Shown here: in pieces, positions 16,750 to 23,575 of the stretch
Layout of the letters: each line of letters begins with the position of its first letter
Numbering within the stretch: position 1 is the first letter of the stretch
Source: JAHCIE01 sp034431435
Lineage (GTDB): Bacteria > Chloroflexota > Anaerolineae > Epilineales > JAHCIE01
Length of the DNA: 33,246 nucleotides
NCBI GenBank assembly: GCA_034431435.1
Contig: DAOUDG010000058.1
Coordinates: 1 to 33,246 of the forward strand
Reading direction: 5' to 3'
Position numbers and translations under genes: made by a program
Notes under the pieces: model-generated
Told to the model about the DNA's origin: nothing
What the model saw: only the letters and a program-made list of their open reading frames with translations
The model's database searches: none

Positions 16750-18603
16750 CTACGTCGTCCACTGACGCGGGTGGGTCATGTTTTCAGGGCGGAGCAGGTC
16801 GTCCAGCGCGTCGCGGGACAACCAGCCTTTCTCCAGGACGAGGCCGTAGACACTACGGCCCGTGGCGAGGGCCTCCTTGGCGACGCTGGCCGAGCGCTCG
16901 TAGCCCAGCACCGGGTTGAGGGCGGTCACCAGGCCGATGCTGTTCTCGACATACTCGCGGCAGCGTTCGCGGTTGGCGTGGATGCCAGCGATACAGCGGC
17001 TGGTGAGAGTGATGCAAGCATTCTTCAGCAGCATGAGAGCGTGGAGCAGGTCGTAAGCCATGATGGGTTCGGCCATGTTCAGTTCTAGCTCACTGGCCTC
17101 GGCCGCCATGGAAATGGTCACGTCGTAGCCGATGATCTGGTAGCAAATCTGATTGACGACCTCGGGGATCACAGGGTTGACCTTGCCGGGCATGATGGAC
17201 GAGCCAGGCTGCATGGGCGGCAGAGTGATCTCATAGAGGCCGCAGCGCGGCCCCGACGACAGCCAGCGCAGGTCGTTACAGATCTTGGAGAGCTGGACGG
17301 CGGCGCGCTTCAGAGCGCCCGACATATAGGCGAAGGCCCCGCTGTCCTGGGTCGCCTCGACCAGGTTCTCGGCCTTGCGGACGGGGATACCACTGGCCTG
17401 GGCCAGCTTGCGGGTGACCAGCTCGGCGTAGCCCGGCGGGCTGTTGATGCCGGTGCCGATGGCTGTCGCGCCCATGTTGATTTCCAGCATCTCGTCGCTG
17501 GCGTGGTGCAGCGCGCGGATGCCGTCGCCGATCATGATAGCGTAGGCGCTGAACTCCTGGCCCAGGGTCATGGGCACGGCGTCTTGATTCTCGGTGCGGC
17601 CCATCTTCAGCACATCGGCGAACTCGTCGGCCTTGGCCCTGAGGGCGTCCTGCAACTCACGCATCGCGCCGGTGGTATCGCGCAGGGCCAGGATGACGGC
17701 CAGCTTGACGGCCGTCGGGTAGGCGTCGTTGGTGGACTGGGACAGATTGACGTGATCGTTGGGGTGCAGGTACTGATACTCGCCCTTCTCGTGACCCAGG
17801 CGTTCCAGGGCGCGGTTGGCGATGACCTCGTTGGCGTTCATGTTAGTCGAGGTTCCTGCCCCGCCCTGAATCATGTCCACCACGAAGTTATCGATGAACT
17901 GCCCGGCCAGGATGTCGTCGCATGCCCCACAGATAGCGTCGGCCTTGTCGGCGGCAAGGACACCCAGCTCCTGGTTGGCCTGGGCGGCCGCCTTCTTGAC
18001 GTAGGCCAGAGCGTCGACGAAGTGGCGGAAGTTGCTCAGCGGGATGCCGGAGATGGCGAAGTTCTCCATAGCGCGCAAAGTCTGCACGCCGTAGTAGACA
18101 TGGTTGGGCAGTTCCCGCTCGCCCAGGGAGTCGTGCTCGCGGCGCACCGAGCCGATGGCCCGCTCAGTGTCCTCGTCGCTGGCGAGCTGCTCGGAGGCGT
18201 AGCGCAGCCGCTCGCTGAGGCGCTGGGCGACGTGGGCCACGATGCGGTAGTAGATATCGGGGTGCGACCCGCGCAGGCTGTCCCAGGCGGCGCGCGGCAC
18301 GGCGAGAACGGTCGCGCCGTGGCGAGTGAAGGCGCTGGTGGAGTGGGCTGAGTCGTCGAGGAGTGCGCCCTCACCAATCATCGCGCCAGGCCCCAGGACG
18401 GCCAGGCGAGTCTGCGCGCCGTGCAAACCGCGCACGATCTCGACCTCACCAGCCTCGATGAAGCCGACGCCGTGTCGGGGGGTAGACTCGTGGAACAGGT
18501 AGTCGCCTGGGGCATAGGTCGCTCGCTGACCCAGGGCCACAATGGTGTTGAGGTCGCTGGCCGAGAGGCCGGTGGTTGCGGCGATAGCGTTCATGTAGTC
18601 CAT
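16750..18603 (-). CDS. aspA: Aspartate ammonia-lyase with N-terminal cyclic-nucleotide-binding-like domain
   Basis: The ATG at 18603, with GGGAG upstream, gives 617 residues; the frame open to 18942 is inside the transporter gene. Residues 1-about 145 form a CRP-type cNMP-binding fold (APGDYLFHES, GFIEAGEVEIVRG, GPGAMIGEGALLDD). Residues 153-617 are a full-length class-II fumarase/aspartase family enzyme, with GAGTSTNMNANEVIANRA at 248-265, QSTNDAYPTA at 289-298 and the signature GSSIMPGKVNP at 467-477. It converts L-aspartate to fumarate and ammonia in the cytoplasm. The downstream position after a Dcu exchanger (26-bp gap) matches the aspA-dcuA pairing of enterobacteria. In the phosphate-binding cassette the Arg that normally contacts the cyclic phosphate is replaced (AHSTSAF), so ligand binding is doubtful. 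The sensory domain may control the enzyme, but that is inference. Confidence 0.9.
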   Translation of the reverse strand: MDYMNAIAATTGLSASDLNTIVALGQRATYAPGDYLFHESTPRHGVGFIEAGEVEIVRGLHGAQTRLAVLGPGAMIGEGALLDDSAHSTSAFTRHGATVLAVPRAAWDSLRGSHPDIYYRIVAHVAQRLSERLRYASEQLASDEDTERAIGSVRREHDSLGERELPNHVYYGVQTLRAMENFAISGIPLSNFRHFVDALAYVKKAAAQANQELGVLAADKADAICGACDDILAGQFIDNFVVDMIQGGAGTSTNMNANEVIANRALERLGHEKGEYQYLHPNDHVNLSQSTNDAYPTAVKLAVILALRDTTGAMRELQDALRAKADEFADVLKMGRTENQDAVPMTLGQEFSAYAIMIGDGIRALHHASDEMLEINMGATAIGTGINSPPGYAELVTRKLAQASGIPVRKAENLVEATQDSGAFAYMSGALKRAAVQLSKICNDLRWLSSGPRCGLYEITLPPMQPGSSIMPGKVNPVIPEVVNQICYQIIGYDVTISMAAEASELELNMAEPIMAYDLLHALMLLKNACITLTSRCIAGIHANRERCREYVENSIGLVTALNPVLGYERSASVAKEALATGRSVYGLVLEKGWLSRDALDDLLRPENMTHPRQWTT

Positions 18604-18629
18604 AGCAGATGCTCCCTTTCGTCGCAGCG

Positions 18630-19961
18630 TCAGAACAGCAGATTGCCGATGAGCAGGCCGACAAACACCGCGGTGACGGTCGCGATGACGCCGGGGATCA
18701 TGAAGGAGTGGTTGAGGATGTATTTTCCGAACCTGGTTGTGCCCGACTGGTCGAAGTTGACGGCGGCGATCTGCGTGCCATAGGTGGGCAGGAAGAAGTA
18801 GCCGTTGACCGCCGGCCACATGCCGATCAGGCTGGCGGCCGGGATGCCGAGGGAGATACCCAGGGGCATCAGGGCGCGGGTCGTCGCTGCCTGGCTGAAC
18901 AGCAGCACGGAGGCGAAGAACAGACCAAACGCGAACGTCCACGGATACGCCGTCGCCATACTGCCGAGCGCGCCGACGATGACCGCCTCGTTGGCCTTAA
19001 TGAAGCTGTCGCCGAGCCACGCCAGGCCGAAGATGCCGATGACGGCGGTCAGGCCAGCCTGGGCGACCTTGGTGCGAGGAACCTCGGCGACGGGGGCCTT
19101 CGTAAGCCACAGCATGATAGCGCCGACGGAGAGCATGATAAGCTGAATAGTCAGCGGCATGGGAAGCGGGGCAGTGGTATTGCCGACGGGGACGACTGGC
19201 CGCAGTTGCGGGAACGCGCCCGCGATGACCACAAGAACCACACCGAGCAAGAAGAGCATGGCGCTGAGCTTGGCGCCCGGCGGTAGCTGCTGTTCGGCCT
19301 TGACGTGGTGCGGAGTGGGAGGTGGAATCTCGCCGGCCGCCAGCCGCGCCTGATAGTCAGGGTCATCCTTAAGTTCCTTGCCGACGCGGGTCTGAACGAG
19401 GGACGCGACTATGACGCCCATAAGCGTGGCCGGTACGGCAATCATCATGATCTGGGGCAGGCCGAAGCCGAGCGGGGTGAACAGCACAATCATGGCCGCC
19501 ATGGCTGCTGACACAGGGCTGGCGGTGATGGCCTGCTGCGAGGCGATGCTCGACACACTGATGGGGCGCTCAGGGCGTACCCCACTGTCGTGGGCTACCT
19601 CGTAGATGATGGGTAGCAGCGGATAGAAGACGTGGCCTGTACCCGCGCCGAAGGTAAAGGCGTAGGCGACCAGGGGCGCAACAAGGGTGATGCGCTTGGG
19701 GTAGCGACGGATGATGCGCTCGGCCACGCTCACCAGATAGTCGATGCCGCCCGCCGCTTCCATGACTGAGGCGGCCATAACAACGGCGATGATGATGAGC
19801 ATGACATCGATGGGGGGGCTGGTGGGAGGCACGCCGAACACGACGGCCAGGACAACGACGCCCACCGCGCCCCACAAACCCAGGGCGACGCCGCCGAAAC
19901 GGGCGCCTATCGCGATGGCGCCCAGGACCACCGCAAACTGCAGGAGGAGAGAGAGGTTCAT
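18630..19961 (-). CDS. dcuA: Anaerobic C4-dicarboxylate transporter, DcuA/DcuB family
   Basis: The 443-residue polytopic inner-membrane protein has about 10-12 hydrophobic segments. Family-typical stretches are GGIDYLVSVAERIIRRYPKRIT (about 71-92), AYAFTFGAGTGHVFYPLLPII, RPERPISVSSIASQQAITASPVSAA and NHSFMIPG near the C-terminus. Dcu carriers exchange fumarate, aspartate or malate for succinate during anaerobic growth. Paired with the lyase downstream it would bring aspartate in and let the fumarate be respired, with succinate exported. The letter A is chosen because of the aspartase partner; the sequence alone does not separate DcuA from DcuB. The ATG at 19961 has GAGGAG 11 bases upstream. 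Confidence 0.9.
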   Translation of the reverse strand: MNLSLLLQFAVVLGAIAIGARFGGVALGLWGAVGVVVLAVVFGVPPTSPPIDVMLIIIAVVMAASVMEAAGGIDYLVSVAERIIRRYPKRITLVAPLVAYAFTFGAGTGHVFYPLLPIIYEVAHDSGVRPERPISVSSIASQQAITASPVSAAMAAMIVLFTPLGFGLPQIMMIAVPATLMGVIVASLVQTRVGKELKDDPDYQARLAAGEIPPPTPHHVKAEQQLPPGAKLSAMLFLLGVVLVVIAGAFPQLRPVVPVGNTTAPLPMPLTIQLIMLSVGAIMLWLTKAPVAEVPRTKVAQAGLTAVIGIFGLAWLGDSFIKANEAVIVGALGSMATAYPWTFAFGLFFASVLLFSQAATTRALMPLGISLGIPAASLIGMWPAVNGYFFLPTYGTQIAAVNFDQSGTTRFGKYILNHSFMIPGVIATVTAVFVGLLIGNLLF

Positions 19962-20019
19962 ATATCAGCAAGCTCCTCGTGGTGTGTTCGCATCGACGCA
20001 ACGGCGCGTCGTGCTGAAT

Positions 20020-20078
20020 AAAAAATTGGCAGGCGAGCGCATTGGGGTAGGCTGGTAGGCCAGAATGCTGCGCTCGCC
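20020..20078 (-). terminator. Intrinsic terminator downstream of the FmdE-family gene / leader of dcu-aspA
   Basis: On the minus strand a stem made of GGCGAGCGCA (20078-20069) and its perfect complement (20041-20032) extends by three more pairs after a 2-base bulge and encloses an inner CTGG/CCAG hairpin. Six bases later there is a run of six T (20025-20020). It ends the chaperone-ferredoxin-FmdE transcript. Because a TATAAT lies just upstream, it may also sit in the 5' leader of dcu-aspA. Confidence 0.72.
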
Positions 20079-20089
20079 TCGCCGACCTG

Positions 20090-20133
20090 ATTATACGGCG
20101 GGAAAGCAGCCCGTGGCGGTGAGCACTGTTACC
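20090..20133 (-). promoter_or_regulatory. Candidate activator-dependent promoter of dcu-aspA
   Basis: A perfect TATAAT reads on the minus strand at 20095-20090 with no recognisable -35. About 42 bases upstream of the expected start is an imperfect dyad, GGTAA-N6-TCACC (20133-20118 with its flanking base). It resembles a CRP/FNR-family half-site pair (7 of 10 conserved positions) at the class-II activator distance. Both elements are predictions from sequence only. Confidence 0.4.
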
Positions 20134-20185
20134 GATACGAGAAGAAACCTTCACCTGAAGGTCAGCGTGTTGGTTGGAAGAAGCG

Positions 20186-20812
20186 TTAGCAAACGAGACA
20201 GGATTCGCGCTGGCGCGGCTGCTCTGCCTTCGCGCCACCAATGACGCGGAAGTAGGCATTGCCGGCGCACGTCTGACACAACAGCTGGCCGTCCTGGTAG
20301 ACTTCGCGCTCGTTGATGATCTCCTCGCCGCACTGCTCGCATGTTACCCGGTAACCGTGCTTGCTGAGAAGCTTATCCAACGACCATGCCAGCTCCACCT
20401 CGTCGGCGATGAGCAACTCGTCATCGGGCATACGCTGGTAGCCGAGCAGGTAGCCTTCCCAGCGCGAGGTTGCCTCCGGCGCATACTCGGCCGCGCGTTC
20501 GCGGGCGGCGGGGTGGGGACGGATACGCACGGCGCGGCCAGTCTGGGTATCGACGAAGGTGGCGGCGGTCTTGCCATAGTCCAGGACGCGCAGGGTGCGG
20601 CGGCCGACGCGGCAGCCAGTCGCCACGGCGACGCCGTCCGCGCCGCAGCCATCCAGTTCGACAAAGGTCAACAGGCGCTTGTCGGTCTGGGGTACGTTGA
20701 TGTCGAGCAGGCGACCGCCCAGCAGTCCCATGCGCACGCCGAGAACCTGGCGCGGGCATAGGTGTTGATGGAGGGTAGCGCACTGGTTCAGGAGGTCGTT
20801 CAAGCGGTCCAT
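20186..20812 (-). CDS. FmdE-family protein (formylmethanofuran dehydrogenase subunit E-like) with C-terminal zinc ribbon
   Basis: The ATG at 20812, seven bases after AAGGA, gives 208 residues; a GTG one codon earlier is less well placed. The FmdE domain (about 1-135) is recognised by HQHLCPRQVLGVRMG at 15-29 and GCGADGVAVATGCRVGRRTL at 55-74, with DYGKTAATFVD after it. The C-terminal zinc ribbon has CEQCG at 158-162 and CQTC at 179-182. A further CLVC ends the chain at 205-208. Non-methanogen FmdE proteins often accompany molybdenum/tungsten oxidoreductases, although their biochemical role is not settled. Here it is the last gene after the TorD chaperone and ferredoxin, which suggests a role in cofactor or metal handling for the Dms enzymes. 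Confidence 0.88.
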   Translation of the reverse strand: MDRLNDLLNQCATLHQHLCPRQVLGVRMGLLGGRLLDINVPQTDKRLLTFVELDGCGADGVAVATGCRVGRRTLRVLDYGKTAATFVDTQTGRAVRIRPHPAARERAAEYAPEATSRWEGYLLGYQRMPDDELLIADEVELAWSLDKLLSKHGYRVTCEQCGEEIINEREVYQDGQLLCQTCAGNAYFRVIGGAKAEQPRQRESCLVC

Positions 20813-20836
20813 CACATCATCCTTGATTAGACACCG

Positions 20837-22024
20837 TCAGGTGTGGTTCGTCGGCGACTCATCGCGCGCCACCACGCCAGGTGGCAGGCGGCTCCCGAAG
20901 GGGTTGCGGCGACGGAAGTCGCATACCGGGCACAGTTCCTCGTCACCCTGGACGGCAAATGGCACGCCGCACTTGCGGCAGCGGCGCAGCGCGCCCGCGC
21001 GTAGCGTTTTGGCTTCACCGCTGACCACCGACGGCAGGCTGGGAAGTCCCGTGCGGCGCAGTGCGTCGGGTTCGCATACATCGAGGCAGATGCCGCAATC
21101 GGTGCAGGTGGCCGGCCGGAAGTCGAGGCGGAAGGCATCCTCACTCGCTGCGAAGGTCAGGGCGGTGGTCGGGCAGGCGCGAGCGCAGACGCCACAGGCC
21201 GTACAACGCTCGTTGGCCGTCAGCTCGACGAAGCCGTAGCCCGGCGGCGTATCGCCCGCAGCGGGCAGCCGATGCAGGGCATTGAGCAGGCGGCGGCGCT
21301 CGCGGGGTGGCTGGCGCTGGGCTGGGGCCTGGATTTCGATAGGCAGCAGGGTGCGAGCCGCCAGGCGCGGGGCCTCGGCGGCGAACAGGCGGAACAGGGC
21401 GCGCCGCGAGACCGGCGGATTCTTGACGCCATACACGGGCCGGGGGCCCTGTTCAGGGATGACGGCGCTGACGACGGCGAGGCGTGTCTCTGCGTCGTTG
21501 GCGAGCAGGGCGCGGGCCGTGTCCACGGCAGCTTCGATGCGGGGACGAGCGGAGCCGATGGGGCAATCGGCGCAGGCGTCTAGCCGGATGCCGACACGCT
21601 CGATGCCCATCGCCAGGAGGCCCAGGTAGGCGGACGGCCCGAGGGCAGCCAGACAGCCGGTAACTTGCAGCGCCGCATCCGTCGTGGGGCTGCCAGTGGC
21701 AGCGGGCGACGGGTGACGCCCGCATACGATGTCGATGCGCCGAGCATCGGGCAGGCGCGCGGCGCACGCCAACAGATCGGCCACGCTGTCCTCGCCGCCG
21801 ATGGCGTCCACGGGGCAGACGTGCAGGCACGCGCCGCATGCCGTGCAACGCGCCGGGTCCAGGGTTATGGTCCGCTCGACGCTCAGCGCCCCGAAAGGGC
21901 AGGCGCGAACGCAGACTTCGCAGCGGGCGGCCACGTCGCGCGCGTGGACGCAGGCATCGGGCGCCAGAGTCGGCCCGTTGGAGCCGGGGGCCGCCAGACG
22001 GCTAGCGATGCTGATCCAGTTCAC
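20837..22024 (-). CDS. Multi-cluster 4Fe-4S ferredoxin-type protein
   Basis: Translation most likely starts at GTG 22024, which overlaps the chaperone stop as GTGA (395 residues); the frame open to 22162 is antisense-like inside that gene. There are two N-terminal 4Fe-4S motifs (CEVCVRACP at 35-43, CTACGACLHVCP at 60-71) and two C-terminal ones (CTACGVCARACP at 274-285, CTDCGICLDVCEP at 307-319). A CxxC pair of zinc-ribbon type (CRKC 349-352, CPVC 365-368) closes the protein. The middle (about 95-180) has further cysteines (CGR at 101, GC at 124, CADC at 151-154) that may bind another cofactor. It is a cytoplasmic electron carrier without signal peptide. Its electron partners are not identified. 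The operon context points to electron delivery or assembly for the molybdoenzymes. Confidence 0.86.
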   Translation of the reverse strand: MNWISIASRLAAPGSNGPTLAPDACVHARDVAARCEVCVRACPFGALSVERTITLDPARCTACGACLHVCPVDAIGGEDSVADLLACAARLPDARRIDIVCGRHPSPAATGSPTTDAALQVTGCLAALGPSAYLGLLAMGIERVGIRLDACADCPIGSARPRIEAAVDTARALLANDAETRLAVVSAVIPEQGPRPVYGVKNPPVSRRALFRLFAAEAPRLAARTLLPIEIQAPAQRQPPRERRRLLNALHRLPAAGDTPPGYGFVELTANERCTACGVCARACPTTALTFAASEDAFRLDFRPATCTDCGICLDVCEPDALRRTGLPSLPSVVSGEAKTLRAGALRRCRKCGVPFAVQGDEELCPVCDFRRRNPFGSRLPPGVVARDESPTNHT

Positions 22025-22713
22025 GCCCTGGTCTCCCGCTCGGTGTCCACGCCAAGCAACGCCGCTGCCTGGCGCAGCGCACCCAGGGTCAGATGCGCCG
22101 CGCCCCGGTAGTAGTCGCTGTGAGCGTGCTCCGTCACGAGGGCCAGGCAGTCGGGCGCCCACCTCAGCATATGCTCGTCGAGGAAGTCGCGCTGCGCGGC
22201 CAGGGTAAGGTCCAGTGCGGCGCGATCATTATCCTGGGCCGCCTGCACGCCGAGGCGGCACAGGTGGAACATGAACGCCAGCTCCAGGCCCAGGTGATCA
22301 TCAGGCTCGTGGTTGAGCCTGGGGGCCTGAAGGCCGAAGCGGGCGTAGGCCTGGCGGACGTCCAGGGTGGCCTGGTCGAATAGCAGGCGCTCGCGGCTGC
22401 GGTAGACCGATTCCCAGGGCGGCGCGAGGACATGGCCGGGGCCGATGAACAGCCGCGTATAGTCCCAGCGCAAGTCGGGCAGCAGCTCACGATTCCACTG
22501 GGTGCGGAAATCCTGCATGAGCGATAGGCCGAAGGCGGTGGCTGGCTCTGTGTGGGACAAGGGCCACTCGCTGAACAGATCGCCGTCAACTAGCGCCTCC
22601 ATCAGGTCGGCATGCGGTTCTTCGTAGAAGGCCTTGCTGAGGAAGCCATACGCGATCTGAAACGCGGTCAGGGTCAATTCCCACTCGTCGAAGGACATCT
22701 CACCAGGATTCAT
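22021..22713 (-). CDS. TorD/DmsD-family molybdoenzyme maturation chaperone
   Basis: The ATG at 22713 lies 8 bases after GAGG and gives 230 residues; a GTG two codons earlier is too close to that site. The all-helical family is recognised by YGFLSKAFYEEP (22-33), YTRLFIGPGHVLAPPWESVY (85-104) and EPDDHLGLELAFM (136-148). Such chaperones bind the twin-arginine leader and apo-enzyme of DmsA/TorA-like reductases in the cytoplasm until the molybdopterin cofactor is inserted. Two Tat-leader-bearing catalytic subunits are encoded immediately upstream, so either or both may be clients. It forms a separate transcript from the Dms genes, judging from the hairpin at 22894-22942. Confidence 0.92.
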   Translation of the reverse strand: MNPGEMSFDEWELTLTAFQIAYGFLSKAFYEEPHADLMEALVDGDLFSEWPLSHTEPATAFGLSLMQDFRTQWNRELLPDLRWDYTRLFIGPGHVLAPPWESVYRSRERLLFDQATLDVRQAYARFGLQAPRLNHEPDDHLGLELAFMFHLCRLGVQAAQDNDRAALDLTLAAQRDFLDEHMLRWAPDCLALVTEHAHSDYYRGAAHLTLGALRQAAALLGVDTERETRA

Positions 22714-22893
22714 CGTCACTACCTCATGGGTCGAGGGACTCTGCTCGCCCCTGACACTATCATACCGTCAAGCTGCTGCCGCATGGGGAAGAACCCATCG
22801 TGCAGCGAGAAGAAATCTATACCGCTCAGGCGGACAACGCAAGCGCGGCGACGTTGAGGCGACCTCTTTGCCTGCGTTGAAGCCTGCCTGCAA

Positions 22894-22942
22894 GGTGGGG
22901 GCCACCTCCGGCGCATAACCCGCGCCGGAGGTGGCCCCCACC
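22894..22942 (-). terminator. Perfect 21-bp hairpin at end of the Dms operon
   Basis: Arms 22894-22914 and 22922-22942 are perfectly complementary around a 7-base loop, beginning ten bases after the stop of the last DmsB-type gene. The stem is very GC-rich and there is no T-tract behind it on the minus strand. Termination or 3'-end protection of the dms transcript is the likely role. Confidence 0.65.
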
Positions 22943-22951
22943 ACTGGCGCG

Positions 22952-23572
22952 TCACACCTCGTTAGGGTTCGCCAGAACTGCGTTAGACGAGTTGGCGCGT
23001 AGCGCGCTCCTGTGCTGCTTGACCACAATCGCCGGCTGAAGCAGACTCGAGTCGGGCAGCGGGTAGATGTCGCGATTGGTCGTCCCGTACTTGGCCTGTA
23101 ACTCGGCCAGGTCGCCGTAGTCCAGGGCGCGCATCGGGCACGAGCCGACGCAGGCGGGCGGCAGGCCCACCGCCAGCTGGTCGGCGCAGAAGTCGCACTT
23201 GGTCATCGTGCCTGTCGCGTCGTTGAACTGGCGCGCGCCGTAGGGGCAGGCCCACTCACAATAGCGACAGCCAATGCACTTATCCTGGTCGATGTAGACG
23301 ATGCCATCGGAACGCTTGATGCTCGCGCCCGTCGGGCACACGTCGACACACAGAGGGTTCTCACAGTGGTTGCAGCCCATGGACACCATATACGCGAAGG
23401 CGTTGTTCTCCCAGGTGTTCCCATGCTGCACCCAGTCGCCGCCGCTGACCTCCAGAACGCGGCGGAAGAGGCGGCCGACTTCCAGGTTGTTCTTGTCGTT
23501 GCAGGCAATCTGGCACGCCTTGCAGCCGATGCAGACCGCCGTATTCATGTAGAAGCCGTATTGACTACCCAT
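22952..23572 (-). CDS. dmsB: DmsB-type 4Fe-4S electron-transfer subunit (pair 1)
   Basis: This 206-residue protein has the full set of four cysteine groups of the DmsB/NrfC family: CIGCKACQIAC at 14-24, CNHCENPLCVDVCP at 67-80, CIGCRYCEWACPYG at 99-112 and CDFCADQ...PACVGSCP around 126-146. The 16 ligands fit four 4Fe-4S clusters that pass electrons from the membrane quinol oxidase to the catalytic subunit. There is no own Tat leader, so it would be co-exported with the DmsA partner. A GGGGAGGG site precedes the ATG, 3 bases after the catalytic gene. It is closely similar to the DmsB at 26979-27596 along its whole length, indicating duplication of an AB pair. Confidence 0.95.
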   Translation of the reverse strand: MGSQYGFYMNTAVCIGCKACQIACNDKNNLEVGRLFRRVLEVSGGDWVQHGNTWENNAFAYMVSMGCNHCENPLCVDVCPTGASIKRSDGIVYIDQDKCIGCRYCEWACPYGARQFNDATGTMTKCDFCADQLAVGLPPACVGSCPMRALDYGDLAELQAKYGTTNRDIYPLPDSSLLQPAIVVKQHRSALRANSSNAVLANPNEV

Positions 23573-23575
23573 GGT

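Noticed and set aside
18604..18942. N-terminal extension of the aspartate ammonia-lyase frame
   Set aside because: It lies inside the transporter gene in another frame and reads as Arg/His-rich noise; ATG 18603 has a good ribosome site.
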